Assembly: GCF_002860345.1 (NCBI RefSeq)
Contig: NZ_NMYC01000001.1
Coordinates: 372,001 to 436,000 of the forward strand
DNA: 64,000 nt
Origin: Bifidobacterium anseris
GTDB lineage: Bacteria; Actinomycetota; Actinomycetes; Actinomycetales; Bifidobacteriaceae
Direction of reading: 5' to 3'
The notes under the pieces were generated by a model. It was not told the origin of the DNA. It made no database searches and saw only the letters and a list, made by a program, of their open reading frames with translations. The stretch's first letter is position 1; every line of letters starts with the position of its first letter. The position numbers and the translations under genes were made by a program. This document shows, piece by piece, positions 27,421 through 37,008 of the stretch.

Positions 27421-28389
27421 ATGATGCCGCATATGCAGCAATCCCGTGAGGCCGAAGAGAAGCTTCAGCAGATCAACAAGAGGACCGGCAGGAACATGCC
27501 GCAGGCCGTCGCCACGGCCGTTGTTCTCATCGTGATCATCCTCGCGTGCCTGTTCATCAGTCCGATGCTGTTCGCGCTCCTCGTCGTCGTCTTCATGCTC
27601 CCCGCGCTGTGGGAGCTGCGCGTGGACTTCGCGACGCGCGGCCTGCGCATCCCTGTGCTCACGCTCTGGATCTGCTCGACGGCGACGCTGCTCTCCGTCT
27701 ACTTCTGCGACCGCCATGTCGTGGCGATGGCCGTCGGCGTGCTGGCGTCGCTGCTCGTCGTCGCCGTCACGGCGAGCCTGCAGATCACGCTCAACGGGCG
27801 CACATCGAAGGTCGTCGCCGGCAAGGCAACGACCGCGACGCCTGCACAGGCGCAGCCGCGCGCCGACGAGCCGCACAGCCGCCTGACGCAGGTGGCCGTC
27901 TCGATGTTCACCGTGCTCTACATTCCGCTGCTCGCTTCGTGCATCATCATGCCGCTCACCTTCAACGGGCATCCGGTCGCCCATGCGATCCTCATCGTGT
28001 TCATGCCGGCGCTGAGCGACACCGGCGGTCTGTTCGCCGGCGCGTGGTTCGGCCGGCACAAGCTGTGTCCGACGATCTCGCCAAAGAAATCGGTCGAAGG
28101 TCTGCTCGGCTCGATCCTGTTCGCGATGGCCGGCTGTTTCGCCGTCTTCGCGTGCACCTACGAGGCGCCGATGTGGGCGTCGCGCTGGTGGGTGCCGATC
28201 GTCGCCGGCGTCATGATCGGCGTCGTCGGCACTTTCGGCGACCTGTGCGCGTCGCTGATCAAACGTGATCTGGGCATCAAGGACATGGGTCACCTGCTCA
28301 AGGGGCACGGCGGCATCCTCGACCGCGTCGACTCCATCCTGCTGTGCGCGCCGTTCATCTGCGTGCTGCTGTGGATGACCGGTCTGTGA
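27421..28389 (+). CDS. cdsA: Phosphatidate cytidylyltransferase
   Basis: A 322-residue integral membrane enzyme making CDP-diacylglycerol from phosphatidate and CTP, the precursor of all phospholipids. It has about eight membrane segments after a ~30-residue hydrophilic start, and the CdsA signature near the C-terminus (S-L-I-K-R-D-L-G-I-K-D-M ... H-G-G-I-L-D-R-V-D). Two ATGs (27421, 27424) follow GGAGG. It sits 3' of frr as in many bacteria. Confidence 0.95.
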   Translation: MMPHMQQSREAEEKLQQINKRTGRNMPQAVATAVVLIVIILACLFISPMLFALLVVVFMLPALWELRVDFATRGLRIPVLTLWICSTATLLSVYFCDRHVVAMAVGVLASLLVVAVTASLQITLNGRTSKVVAGKATTATPAQAQPRADEPHSRLTQVAVSMFTVLYIPLLASCIIMPLTFNGHPVAHAILIVFMPALSDTGGLFAGAWFGRHKLCPTISPKKSVEGLLGSILFAMAGCFAVFACTYEAPMWASRWWVPIVAGVMIGVVGTFGDLCASLIKRDLGIKDMGHLLKGHGGILDRVDSILLCAPFICVLLWMTGL

Positions 28390-28449
28390 CGTCTGAGCGC
28401 CGCGCACCGTCCGAACCATCACGATTCCCCGAGGAAAGCCGATTCCATC

Positions 28450-29667
28450 ATGAACTCCAACGACACCTTCCGCCCCGCCGCGCATCCGCATGACGACGCG
28501 GACAGCGGCATCACGCCCGGCGGCACCACCGGGGCGTTCCGCGACGTGCTCGCGAAGGACCACGCTCGACGGGGCAAGCCGCCGCTGCATTTCGCCGACA
28601 TGACCGTCGACGAACGCGAGGAACGCGCGAAGGAGCTCGGCATGCCGAGGTTCCGCGTCAAGCAGCTCGCCAACCACTACTACGGCCGTTTCGACGCCGA
28701 CGCCGCCGATTTCACCGATCTGCCGGCGGCGCTGCGCGAACCGGTTCAGGAGGCGTTCTTCCCGACACTGATCGACGAGGTGACACGTCAGGTGGCCGAC
28801 GACGGGCAGACAATCAAGACGCTGTGGAACCTGTTCGACGGCTCGAAGATCGAATCGGTGCTCATGCGGTATCCCAACCGCACGACGCTGTGCATCTCGT
28901 CGCAGGTCGGCTGCGGCATGGGCTGCCCGTTCTGTGCGACCGGCCAGCTGGGGCTGACGCGCAACATGTCCACCGGCGAGATCCTCGAACAGGTGCGCAT
29001 CGCCGCCGGCATGATGGCGCGCGGCGAGGTCGCGGGAGGTCCGGGGCGTCTGAGCAACGTCGTGTTCATGGGCATGGGCGAGCCGATGGGCAACTATCGC
29101 GCCATCGTCTCCGCGGTGCGTCAGATCGGCGCGATGCCGCCCGACGGCTTCGGCATCTCGACGCGCAACATCACGGTCTCGACCGTCGGCGTCGTCCCCG
29201 GCATCCGCCGCCTCGCGCAGGAGGGGCTGCCGGTGCGCCTCGCCGTGTCGCTGCACGCGCCGAACGACGATCTGCGCGACGAGCTCGTGCCGATGAACAG
29301 GCGCTTCAACGTCGATCAGGTCCTCGACGCCGCGCATGACTACTATCTGGCGAGCAAGCGGCGCGTGAGCATCGAATACGCGCTGATGCGCGGCATCAAC
29401 GACCAGGAGGTGCACGCGCGCCAGCTCGCGAACAAGCTCAACCACTACGGCGACAACTGGGCGCATGTCAACCCGATCCCGCTCAACCCGATCGAGGGGT
29501 CGAAATGGACGGCGTCGAAACCCGAGGACGAGGCGAGGTTCCTTGAGATCCTGCATGACGCCGGCATCACCGCGACGCTGCGCGACACGCGCGGCCAAGA
29601 CATCGACGGCGCCTGCGGACAGCTCGCCGCCAAGACGATCGACATGACGATGCCGCAGCGTTCCTGA
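28450..29667 (+). CDS. rlmN: 23S rRNA/tRNA adenine-C2 methyltransferase RlmN
   Basis: A 405-residue radical-SAM enzyme that methylates C2 of A2503 in 23S rRNA and A37 in some tRNAs. The 4Fe-4S ligands are C155, C159 and C162 (C-G-M-G-C-P-F-C); the late cysteine in G-A-C-G-Q-L near the C-terminus matches the one that resolves the methyl intermediate. An N-terminal extension of ~40 residues is less conserved. It starts 60 bases after cdsA. Confidence 0.95.
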   Translation: MNSNDTFRPAAHPHDDADSGITPGGTTGAFRDVLAKDHARRGKPPLHFADMTVDEREERAKELGMPRFRVKQLANHYYGRFDADAADFTDLPAALREPVQEAFFPTLIDEVTRQVADDGQTIKTLWNLFDGSKIESVLMRYPNRTTLCISSQVGCGMGCPFCATGQLGLTRNMSTGEILEQVRIAAGMMARGEVAGGPGRLSNVVFMGMGEPMGNYRAIVSAVRQIGAMPPDGFGISTRNITVSTVGVVPGIRRLAQEGLPVRLAVSLHAPNDDLRDELVPMNRRFNVDQVLDAAHDYYLASKRRVSIEYALMRGINDQEVHARQLANKLNHYGDNWAHVNPIPLNPIEGSKWTASKPEDEARFLEILHDAGITATLRDTRGQDIDGACGQLAAKTIDMTMPQRS

Positions 29668-29682
29668 GCGCCCGCAGGCCGC

Positions 29683-29720
29683 GAAGGCCCGCCCATCCAC
29701 GAACGGATGGGCGGGCCTTC
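29683..29720 (+). terminator. Terminator after rlmN
   Basis: Perfect 16-bp arms, 29683-29698 and 29705-29720, six-base loop, then ATCGTG. Confidence 0.85.
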
Positions 29721-29787
29721 ATCGTGTCGGCGGCCGAAATCGGCCCTGCGCAATCGCCGGAACTTGCGCCGAAGAGGGACGCTAAGT

Positions 29788-29821
29788 AATGTAACAACTG
29801 TTACGTAACACCTGTTACATT
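29788..29821. promoter_or_regulatory. Tandem palindromic operator for the TetR regulator
   Basis: Two 14-bp palindromes, GTAACA-ac-TGTTAC (29791-29804) and GTAACA-cc-TGTTAC (29805-29818), abut each other, and the 34-bp whole is nearly symmetric (aat...att). It ends 41 bases before the TetR start. This is the layout of a TetR-family autoregulatory operator. Confidence 0.8.
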
Positions 29822-29862
29822 ATGTTCCGCGCGTTGAAGTACGCGCGGGGAGGGAGGCCGCG

Positions 29863-30432
29863 ATGCCGCGCGCACAGCAATACACACGCGAGCAGATTGT
29901 CGAATCCGCCTTCGCAATCGTGCGTGAGGACGGGGAGGATGCGCTGTCCGCGCGTTCGCTTGCCGCACGCCTCGGTTGCTCGGTGCGTCCGATCTTCAGC
30001 CGCTTCGCCGGCATGGAAGAGGTGCAGCACGCCGTCTGGCGGCGAGCGAACGAGACGTACAACGCCTTCGTCACCGACGCGATGGAGCGCGGCGCCGACC
30101 GTCCGTATCTGTCGAGCGGCCTCGCCTACGTCGACTTCGCCAGACGCGAGCCGCAGCTGTTCGCGATGCTGTTCATGCGTCCGCGTACCGACGAGGAGAT
30201 GAGGCAGGCCGAACGTGACGTCGAGCCGATCGTGGCGATCGTCGCCCGCCAGCTCGGCGTCACCGAGGCACGGGCCCTCGAATTCCACACGCAGCTGTGG
30301 GTGTATGTGCACGGCCTCGCCACGATGATCGCCACACGCTACCTCGACTGGGATGCCGACTTTGTCGAACGCTCCACGTCGCAGGTCTACCGGGCGCTCA
30401 AGGCGGACCTCGAATCCGGAAAGGAAGCATGA
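29863..30432 (+). CDS. TetR-family transcriptional regulator
   Basis: A 189-residue repressor type. The N-terminal helix-turn-helix (residues ~10-50: Y-T-R-E-Q-I-V-E-S-A-F ... S-L-A-A-R-L-G-C-S) is TetR-like and the C-terminal ligand/dimer domain has the W-V-Y-V-H-G-L-A-T segment of the family. The stop lies just before the ABC ATPase start, so the three genes form one operon. The palindromes upstream suggest autorepression relieved by a small molecule, probably a substrate of the exporter. Ligand unknown. Confidence 0.9.
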   Translation: MPRAQQYTREQIVESAFAIVREDGEDALSARSLAARLGCSVRPIFSRFAGMEEVQHAVWRRANETYNAFVTDAMERGADRPYLSSGLAYVDFARREPQLFAMLFMRPRTDEEMRQAERDVEPIVAIVARQLGVTEARALEFHTQLWVYVHGLATMIATRYLDWDADFVERSTSQVYRALKADLESGKEA

Positions 30433-30433
30433 G

Positions 30434-31159
30434 ATGGATGCGATACGCACCGTCGATCTGACGAAACGGTACGGCGACCTCGTCGCCGTCGACCATGAGA
30501 ACATCACCGTCGCCGAGGGGAGTCTCTTCGCGCTGCTCGGCGTCAACGGCGCCGGCAAGACGACGACGATCTCGATGCTCACCGGGCTGACGCGCCCGAC
30601 GAGCGGCGACGCCTACCTGCTCGGCAAGTCGATCCTCAAGGACGGCGCATGGATCCGCGAGCGCATCAACGTCGCGCCGCAGGAGACGGCCGTCGCGCAG
30701 AACCTTACGGTCCAGGAGAACCTCGAGCTCATCGCCGGCATCTACGGGCAGCCGCATGCGAAGGCCGTCGCGAGCGCGCGCCACGTCATCGACGTGTTCT
30801 CGCTCGCCGACGTAGCCTCGCGGCGCGCGTCGGCGCTGTCGGGAGGCATGCGCCGACGTCTGAGCATCGCGATGGGGCTCATCACGTCGCCGAAGATCCT
30901 GTTCCTCGACGAGCCGACGGTCGGTCTCGACGTGTTCGCGCGCCGGGAGCTGTGGAAGGTCATCGCGTCGCTCAAGGGCAGCACGACGATGCTGCTGACG
31001 ACGCATTACCTCGAGGAGGTCGAGACGCTTGCGGACATGGTCGCGATCATGGTCGCCGGCAGTGTCGTCGCAACCGGCACCGTCGAGCAGCTCAAGGAGA
31101 AGACGGGCGCGTCCACGTTGGAGGACGCGTTCGTCGCGTTGGCGGGAGGTGCACGATGA
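30434..31159 (+). CDS. ABC transporter ATP-binding protein (drug/export type)
   Basis: A 241-residue ATPase with Walker A G-V-N-G-A-G-K-T-T (~residue 36), a Q-loop in V-A-P-Q-E-T, ABC signature L-S-G-G-M-R-R-R-L, Walker B I-L-F-L-D-E-P-T-V-G-L-D and the H-loop in T-T-H-Y-L-E-E. It resembles the DrrA/NatA class that powers export. It begins two bases after the TetR stop and overlaps the permease start (ATGA). Substrate unknown. Confidence 0.92.
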   Translation: MDAIRTVDLTKRYGDLVAVDHENITVAEGSLFALLGVNGAGKTTTISMLTGLTRPTSGDAYLLGKSILKDGAWIRERINVAPQETAVAQNLTVQENLELIAGIYGQPHAKAVASARHVIDVFSLADVASRRASALSGGMRRRLSIAMGLITSPKILFLDEPTVGLDVFARRELWKVIASLKGSTTMLLTTHYLEEVETLADMVAIMVAGSVVATGTVEQLKEKTGASTLEDAFVALAGGAR

Positions 31160-31908
31160 GCGCGCGCAGGGTGTGGCTGTTCTCAGTGCGTACGGTCAAG
31201 GGGGTGCTGCGCGATTCGGTGAACCTGTTCTTCGGCATGGCCTTCCCGGCGCTGCTGCTGTGGGCGTTGTCGGTCATCTACCGTCAGGTCGGTCAGATGC
31301 CCGGCGCGCGTGCCATGTCGATCGGCGATCTGACGGCGTCGATCGCGGCCTATGCGCCGGTGTTCCTGTCGTTGTTCTCGGGGATGCTGCTGGCGAAGGA
31401 CCGTACGTCGAGCTTTCTGGCGAGGTTGTTCGTCTCGTCGATGACGTCGGCGGATTTCATGTTCGGCTATACGGTGCCGATGCTCGTCGTCTCGCTTGCG
31501 CAGTCGCTTGTCACGTTCCTGTGCGCGGGCCTGTTCGGCTGGCATGTCTCTTCGCGTCTGCTGCTGGGCGTCGTGGTCGTGCTGCCGGTCGCGCTCATGT
31601 ATACGGCGATTGGGCTGCTGTGCGGCTGTGTGATGAGCGATCGCGCGGTCGGCGGCGTGTGCGGGGCGATGCTCACGACGCTGGCCTTCATCCTGTCGGG
31701 AGTCACCGTGCCGTTGGCGATCATGGGGGAGACGTTCCGCCGTATCGTGCAGGCGTTGCCGTTCTATCATGCGACGCAGGCGGTCGTCGCGGCGCTCGAC
31801 GGCGCCGACGGTCAGATCTGGCCGCATCTGTGGATCGTGTGCCTGTATGCGCTCGTGTGCATGGCGGCGGCCGTCGCCGTCTTCGCGTGGCGCAGGCGGG
31901 AGCGCTGA
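31156..31908 (+). CDS. ABC transporter permease (ABC-2 type)
   Basis: A 250-residue membrane protein with six hydrophobic segments, the ABC-2 permease pattern (initial segment around residue 25, then S-L-F-S-G-M-L-L-A-K-D-R and a fifth-helix region P-L-A-I-M-G-E-T-F-R-R-I-V-Q-A-L-P-F). It is fused by overlap to the upstream ATPase and forms with it a two-component exporter, likely a homodimer of each. Regulated by the TetR protein two genes upstream. Confidence 0.88.
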   Translation: MSARRVWLFSVRTVKGVLRDSVNLFFGMAFPALLLWALSVIYRQVGQMPGARAMSIGDLTASIAAYAPVFLSLFSGMLLAKDRTSSFLARLFVSSMTSADFMFGYTVPMLVVSLAQSLVTFLCAGLFGWHVSSRLLLGVVVVLPVALMYTAIGLLCGCVMSDRAVGGVCGAMLTTLAFILSGVTVPLAIMGETFRRIVQALPFYHATQAVVAALDGADGQIWPHLWIVCLYALVCMAAAVAVFAWRRRER

Positions 31909-32059
31909 AGGCGGCGGAGATGCCCTGTCGGCGGCGTGGTCACAGGGGTCGATGTGAAGATTCGTTGAAGGCGTCTTACAGTGAGACCGTCGACGGCGCC
32001 TTCAACGTGCACCCCGCTACAATGCCCATGGACATAATCGGGGTGCGCGGCCGGGCCGC

Positions 32060-32710
32060 ATGCCCCGTGCAGGCATGACGAGAAACGAGCATCGTATGGG
32101 TGGAGCGCACGCGAGAAGGTCGCCGGCGGCGGGCGGCCGCGCGCGTCGGCGACGGGGGAGGAAGGCCGGAGCCGGCATGGCGGCGCTCGGCGGCGGCGCG
32201 ACGCTCGTGCTCGCGCTGGGCTTCCTCGGCGGATGGCAGGCGAAGGCGATGAGTGCGCCTCCCGTACTGCAGGCCGCGCCCGCGGCGACAATCGATGTGC
32301 GCGGCGCGGACGGCGACGGGGAGGTCGAGGAGGCCTCGACTCAGACGAGCGCGACGACGAAGCGGCCGACGATCGAATCGGTTACGGCGGTGCACGCGAC
32401 GGACGACGCGCAGGGCCGCGCGACGGTGCTGCTCACCGTCGAATGGGAGAACACGACGGCGTACACGACAGGGCTGGTGCCGACCTTCACTGTCTCGCAG
32501 CACGGCATCGTGCTCGAACAGGCCGCCTACGGCGAAGAGAGGCCGGCTGGTTTCGAGGACGCGTCACGCTTCCGCAAGGTGCTTCCCGGCACGAAAACAT
32601 CGATCCAGCTCGCCTATGTGCTCCTCGACGCGGCGGCGCCGGTGCTGCTGCAGGTGACGGACGGCACACCGAACACCTTCGGCAGCGAGATCGCGCTCGA
32701 GATGCGCTGA
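32060..32710 (+). CDS. DUF5067-like membrane-anchored or secreted protein
   Basis: A 216-residue protein with a very basic N-terminus, one hydrophobic segment (~38-57) and an extracytoplasmic part that carries a linker rich in T, A and S and then a DUF5067-like beta domain (V-L-L-T-V-E-W-E-N-T-T through L-L-Q-V-T-D-G). Such domains occur in secreted proteins of bifidobacteria and other Gram-positives; function unknown. ATGs at 32060, 32075 and 32096 are in frame, none with a strong ribosome site; a TACAAT at 32018-32023 could be its -10 element. Confidence 0.6.
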   Translation: MPRAGMTRNEHRMGGAHARRSPAAGGRARRRRGRKAGAGMAALGGGATLVLALGFLGGWQAKAMSAPPVLQAAPAATIDVRGADGDGEVEEASTQTSATTKRPTIESVTAVHATDDAQGRATVLLTVEWENTTAYTTGLVPTFTVSQHGIVLEQAAYGEERPAGFEDASRFRKVLPGTKTSIQLAYVLLDAAAPVLLQVTDGTPNTFGSEIALEMR

Positions 32711-32735
32711 CGCACGCCATGCCGGCGCGCGCCGT

Positions 32736-33761
32736 TCAGCGCCGGTCGCGGCGTTCGGCGATCGCGTTCGTGACGATCGACGCGATTGCGCACAGCAGGC
32801 CGCCGATGACCCACGACATCCAGAACATGCCTTTGGGGCCGCCGTCGAAGAAGAACAGCATCGAAAGGCCCACAATCGTCGCGACGATCATGATCGTGCC
32901 GCAGATTGCGCCGTTGACGCCCTCGACCGTGTCCATGCTGCGGCTGCGCTCCTCGCGGATCGCCGCCTTGTTGTACTCCTCGACGTTCACGCGCGCGTAG
33001 TTCATGCCACCGTACGTGCATGCGGCCACGCCGCCGGCGACGATCATCATGAACAGCGCGACCGGCCATCCCTCGTCCATGTGCATGACGCCGTCGGCGT
33101 AGACCATGAAGCCGCAGGCGATGAGGATCAGGCCGACGCCGAAGATGAGGCTGACCGCGAGCGTGTGCGCCGCCTGACGGCGGTCCTCGCCGGTGTAGAA
33201 GTCCTCGACGAAGGGGTGGCGGCGCATGAACTCGGCGTGGCCCAGACCCGCGGGCACGAAGAACGCGAGCGCGACGAGCACGCCGATCGAGATGCACAGG
33301 AACACGAGGAATTCGCCGATCGAGGCCGACACCGGCACGCTGTTGTCGCCGTCGAACAGCAGACCGACGCCGACGCCGAAGATGACGGCGAAGACGCCGG
33401 CGCAGATCTTGCGGTCGAAGGAACGCATGTGCTCGTCATAGCCGGTGATGTCCTGCGGCAGCGCGGACGGCTCGGCGAGCATCGTCGCGCCGGCGCCGAC
33501 GGGCGCTTTTGGGCGTTCGTCCCCGGTGTCGTCGGCCGCTGCGGTCTCGGCGCGTCCGTCGCGCACGTCGCCGATGACGAGATCGTCGAGCGTCACGCCG
33601 AACAGGTCGCACATCATCAGCAGCTTGTCCATCTCCGGATAGGCCTTGTCGCCCTCCCATTTGCTGATCGCCTGTCTCGAGACGCCGAGCAGCATCGCGA
33701 GCTGCTCCTGCGTCATGTTGCGTTGGGCGCGCAGGTACTGCAGATTGTCCCTGAAGGTCAT
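32736..33761 (-). CDS. XRE-family regulator with membrane domain
   Basis: A 341-residue protein. Residues 1-60 are a helix-turn-helix of the XRE type ([19 protein letters not shown]). After a ~60-residue linker come six hydrophobic segments. Such HTH-membrane proteins are common in bifidobacteria and firmicutes and may sense envelope state. AAAGGA lies upstream of the ATG at 33761. The region before it holds a perfect palindrome that could be its operator. It is convergent with the DUF5067 gene and divergent from hisF. Confidence 0.82.
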   Translation of the reverse strand: MTFRDNLQYLRAQRNMTQEQLAMLLGVSRQAISKWEGDKAYPEMDKLLMMCDLFGVTLDDLVIGDVRDGRAETAAADDTGDERPKAPVGAGATMLAEPSALPQDITGYDEHMRSFDRKICAGVFAVIFGVGVGLLFDGDNSVPVSASIGEFLVFLCISIGVLVALAFFVPAGLGHAEFMRRHPFVEDFYTGEDRRQAAHTLAVSLIFGVGLILIACGFMVYADGVMHMDEGWPVALFMMIVAGGVAACTYGGMNYARVNVEEYNKAAIREERSRSMDTVEGVNGAICGTIMIVATIVGLSMLFFFDGGPKGMFWMSWVIGGLLCAIASIVTNAIAERRDRR

Positions 33762-34077
33762 GTCCGTGTCCTTTCCTGACCGTGGCCGTATCGACGCTAC
33801 CGTCGTCGGCTCCATGGCACCAACTATGCCCGGTATGCGAAAGCCGCGCTACCACCTTTCGGTTGCATCGGCGGATGCAACCGTCGACTTCCGCGGCAAC
33901 CTGCGGTTGCATCCGCGCGGTTCCAACGATTTCGCGTCCCGGAACGGCTCGGGGATGCAGGCCCGGCCGTTTCGGCATGCGGTCGCGTGGGCGGCGCGTG
34001 CGGCGCGTTGTAACAGGGAATCGGTACGCTGGTGGCGTTCCGTGTTGAGTCAGCAACGATTCGAAAGAGGTGCGACC
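33762..34077. other. Divergent intergenic region between XRE regulator and hisF
   Basis: 316 bases without a gene; it must contain the promoters of both flanking genes. The palindrome at 33860-33883 and its third copy at 33904-33913 are the only clear signals. GAAAGAGG before hisF acts as ribosome binding site. Confidence 0.6.
33860..33913. promoter_or_regulatory. Palindromic repeat, candidate operator
   Basis: CGGTTGCATC at 33860-33869 is inverted at 33874-33883 (four-base spacer) and repeated directly at 33904-33913. Three copies of a 10-mer about 100 bases upstream of the XRE start suggest a binding site for that regulator. Confidence 0.65.
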
Positions 34078-34848
34078 ATGCCGTTGGCGGTCCGTGTTAT
34101 CCCATGTCTCGACGTCGACGCCGGACGCGTCGTCAAAGGCGTCCACTTCGAGAACCTGCGCGATGCGGGCGACCCGGTCGAGCTCGCCGCCGAATACTAC
34201 CGTCAGGGCGCCGACGAGCTGACCTTCCTTGATGTGACCGCGTCGAGCTCGCATCGCCAGACGATGATCGACGTCGTCACGCGCACCGCCGAGCAGATTT
34301 TCATCCCGCTGACCGTCGGCGGCGGCGTACGCACGCCCGAGGACGTTGATTCGCTGCTGCGCTGCGGTGCCGACAAGGTGGGCGTGAACACGGCTGCGAT
34401 CAACGATCCGACGCTGATCTCCCGCGTCGCCGAACGATTCGGCAACCAGGTGCTCGTCCTGTCCGTCGACGCGCGCCGCGAGCGCGGCGAACGGCATACG
34501 CGTTCGGGATTCGAGGTCACGACGATGGGCGGACGCAAATCGACCGGCATCGACGCGCTGTGGTGGGCGAAGCGCGCCGAGGAGCTCGGCGCCGGCGAGA
34601 TCCTGCTCAATTCGATGGATGCCGACGGCACGCAGCAGGGCTTTGACCTTGAGATGATCCGTGCGATGCGCGAGGTCGTCTCGATCCCCATCATCGCCTC
34701 GGGCGGCGCGGGCAAGGCCTCCGACTTCCCGCCGGCGGTCGCGGCCGGCGCCGACGCCGTGCTCGCCGCGTCGATCTTCCATTACGGCAAGGTCACGATC
34801 GGCGAGGTCAAGGACGCACTGCGCGCCGCCGGCTACACGGTGCGCTGA
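34078..34848 (+). CDS. hisF: Imidazole glycerol phosphate synthase subunit HisF
   Basis: A 256-residue TIM-barrel cyclase that, with the HisH glutaminase, forms imidazole glycerol phosphate and AICAR in histidine synthesis. Conserved: R-V-I-P-C-L-D-V-D (catalytic Asp), L-T-V-G-G-G-V-R-T, and the second catalytic Asp in N-S-M-D-A-D-G-T. HisH is not in the window. AAGAGG precedes the ATG. It is followed after 66 bases by hisI. Confidence 0.97.
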   Translation: MPLAVRVIPCLDVDAGRVVKGVHFENLRDAGDPVELAAEYYRQGADELTFLDVTASSSHRQTMIDVVTRTAEQIFIPLTVGGGVRTPEDVDSLLRCGADKVGVNTAAINDPTLISRVAERFGNQVLVLSVDARRERGERHTRSGFEVTTMGGRKSTGIDALWWAKRAEELGAGEILLNSMDADGTQQGFDLEMIRAMREVVSIPIIASGGAGKASDFPPAVAAGADAVLAASIFHYGKVTIGEVKDALRAAGYTVR

Positions 34849-34914
34849 GCGTGCGCGGCATGCGCGCGTATGATGATGTGGTCTGTTGTTCGCGAACGAT
34901 GATATGGGAGCATG

Positions 34915-35331
34915 ATGGGCAGCGAAGCTGAGAAGACCTACGACAATTTCGTGATGCTCGACCCGCGCATCAAAGCGCGGCTCAAGTACGACGACAAGGG
35001 GCTCGTGTGCGCCGTCGTCCAGCAGTACGACACCCGTGAGGTGCTCATGGTCGGCTACATGGACGACGAGGCGCTGCGCCGCACGCTGACAGGCGGCCGT
35101 GTGACGTTCTGGTCGAGGTCCCGCCAGGAGTATTGGCGCAAGGGGGACACCTCCGGCCATGTGCAGTACGTGAAGTCGGTGAGCCTCGACTGCGACGGCG
35201 ACGCGCTGCTCGTCGAAGTCGACCAGGTCGGCGCGGCGTGCCACACCGGCAAGCGCAGCTGCTTCGACGAGGGCGGTCCGCTGCCGGCCGTCGTCGGCAT
35301 GCGCCCCGAAGGACAGGAGGAGCAGGCATGA
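34915..35331 (+). CDS. hisI: Phosphoribosyl-AMP cyclohydrolase
   Basis: A 138-residue enzyme of histidine synthesis, opening the purine ring of PR-AMP. Motifs: [23 protein letters not shown] and the zinc-ligand region [11 protein letters not shown]. It is separate from HisE, which is at 44381. The start is the second of two adjacent ATGs (34912, 34915), better spaced to GGGAG. Its stop overlaps trpE (ATGA). Confidence 0.95.
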   Translation: MGSEAEKTYDNFVMLDPRIKARLKYDDKGLVCAVVQQYDTREVLMVGYMDDEALRRTLTGGRVTFWSRSRQEYWRKGDTSGHVQYVKSVSLDCDGDALLVEVDQVGAACHTGKRSCFDEGGPLPAVVGMRPEGQEEQA

Positions 35332-36884
35332 GCGTCAACAGCGTGTCCGATCTGGGCTGGGGGGAGACCTGGCCGAGCCGTGAGCGCTTCCATGCACTGG
35401 CGGCCGAAGGTTACCGTATCATCCCGATCGTGCGCAGGATCCTCGCGGATTCGCTGACACCGGTCGGCCTGTACGAGCGTCTCGCCGGACGACGTTCCGG
35501 CACCTTCATCCTCGAATCGGCCGAGACGAGCGGCACATGGAGCCGCTACAGCTTCATCGGCGTCGATTCGATGGCACAGCTGCGTTCGAACGGCGGGCGC
35601 GCCGACTGGCTCGGCACGGTGCCTGCGGGCGTGCCGCGCGACGGCGACGTCATCGACGTGGCGCGCGCGACGCTCGACGTGCTGCATGCGCCGCGGATCG
35701 ACGGTCTGCCGAACCTAACGGGCGGCCTCGTCGGCAACGTCGGCTGGGACGTGATCCGCCATTGGGAGCCGATGCTGCCGGCGAACGCGCCCGATGAGAC
35801 CGGGCAGAGCGAACTGACGCTCGCGCTGGCCACCGACATCGCCGTCGTCGACCACAAGAACGGCTCGGTGTGGCTCATCGCGAACGCCGTGAACGTCGAC
35901 GACCGCCCCACGCGCGCCGACGCCGCCTACGACGAGGCGGTCGCCCGCGTGGAGCTCATGCAGGTGCGGGCGGCCACGCCGACGCAGGACGAGTTCCGCG
36001 TCGACGTGCTCGATCCCTCGATTCCGCAGCCCGAACTGCGGTTCCGGACGAGGAAAGAGGACTTCCTCGCGATGGTGGAGCGTTCGCGACGCCACATCAT
36101 CGACGGCGACGTGTTCCAGGTCGTCGGCTCGCAGCGTCTCGACATCGACTCGCCGGCCGACCCCTTCGACGTCTACCGTGTGCTGCGCACGCTCAACCCG
36201 AGCCCCTACATGTACTTCATGACGCTCACCGACGCGCAGGGCCGCGACTTCAACGTCATCGGCTCGTCGCCGGAGACGCTCATCAAGGTCGATGACGGCC
36301 TGGCGATGAGCTTCCCGATCGCCGGGTCGCGTCCGCGCGGCGCGACGCCGGAGGAGGACGAGCGGCTGCACGACGAGCTGCTCGCCGATCCCAAGGAGCG
36401 CAGCGAGCACATTATGCTCGTCGATCTGGCGCGCAACGACCTGAGCCGCGTGTGCGAACCCGAATCGGTCGAGGTCGTCTCGCTGATGGACGTGCTGCGC
36501 TACAGCCACATCATGCACATCTGCTCGACGGTCACCGGACGGGTACGCCCCGACATGACCGTCATGGACGTGTTCACGTCGGCGTTCCCGGCCGGAACGC
36601 TCTCCGGAGCGCCCAAGCCGAAGGCGATCGAACTGATCGACCGGATGGAACCGGCCGACCGCGGCATCTACGGCGGCACCGTCGGCTATTTCGACTTCTC
36701 CGGCAACATGGACATGGCAATCGCGATCCGCACCGCCTTCATCCGCGACCATCAGGCCTCGGTGCAGGCAGGCGCGGGGCTCGTGCTCGACTCGGTGCCT
36801 GAGACCGAATGGATGGAGACGCGCAACAAGGCGGGCGCGAGCGTCGAGGCGATCAAGATCGCCGCGCAGCTGCGCCGCGTGTGA
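35328..36884 (+). CDS. trpE: Anthranilate synthase component I
   Basis: A 518-residue enzyme making anthranilate from chorismate, first step of tryptophan synthesis. The feedback element F-I-L-E-S-A-E (L-L-E-S type) is near residue 62. Active-site motifs P-I-A-G-S-R-P-R-G and [11 protein letters not shown] are present. A TrpG partner is not in the window. Translationally coupled to hisI. Ends with a 32-bp palindrome. Confidence 0.96.
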   Translation: MSVNSVSDLGWGETWPSRERFHALAAEGYRIIPIVRRILADSLTPVGLYERLAGRRSGTFILESAETSGTWSRYSFIGVDSMAQLRSNGGRADWLGTVPAGVPRDGDVIDVARATLDVLHAPRIDGLPNLTGGLVGNVGWDVIRHWEPMLPANAPDETGQSELTLALATDIAVVDHKNGSVWLIANAVNVDDRPTRADAAYDEAVARVELMQVRAATPTQDEFRVDVLDPSIPQPELRFRTRKEDFLAMVERSRRHIIDGDVFQVVGSQRLDIDSPADPFDVYRVLRTLNPSPYMYFMTLTDAQGRDFNVIGSSPETLIKVDDGLAMSFPIAGSRPRGATPEEDERLHDELLADPKERSEHIMLVDLARNDLSRVCEPESVEVVSLMDVLRYSHIMHICSTVTGRVRPDMTVMDVFTSAFPAGTLSGAPKPKAIELIDRMEPADRGIYGGTVGYFDFSGNMDMAIAIRTAFIRDHQASVQAGAGLVLDSVPETEWMETRNKAGASVEAIKIAAQLRRV

Positions 36885-36926
36885 CCGAAGGTCGCGCGGG
36901 AGATCTTCGATGTCCCGCGGATCAAT

Positions 36927-36994
36927 AGCTCGTCAGGCGAGAGGCCCCGCCGTCCGTAACGCTACGGACGGCGGGGCCTCTCGCCTGACGAGCT
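36927..36994. terminator. Long bidirectional terminator after trpE
   Basis: A perfect 32-bp inverted repeat, 36927-36958 and 36963-36994, with a four-base loop, between convergent genes trpE and the glycosylase-like gene. Confidence 0.88.
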
Positions 36995-37008
36995 GATCGC
37001 GGACGCGC

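Noticed and set aside
36927-36994. Mobile-element terminal repeat at the 32-bp palindrome
   Set aside because: No transposase nearby and position between convergent genes fits a terminator better.
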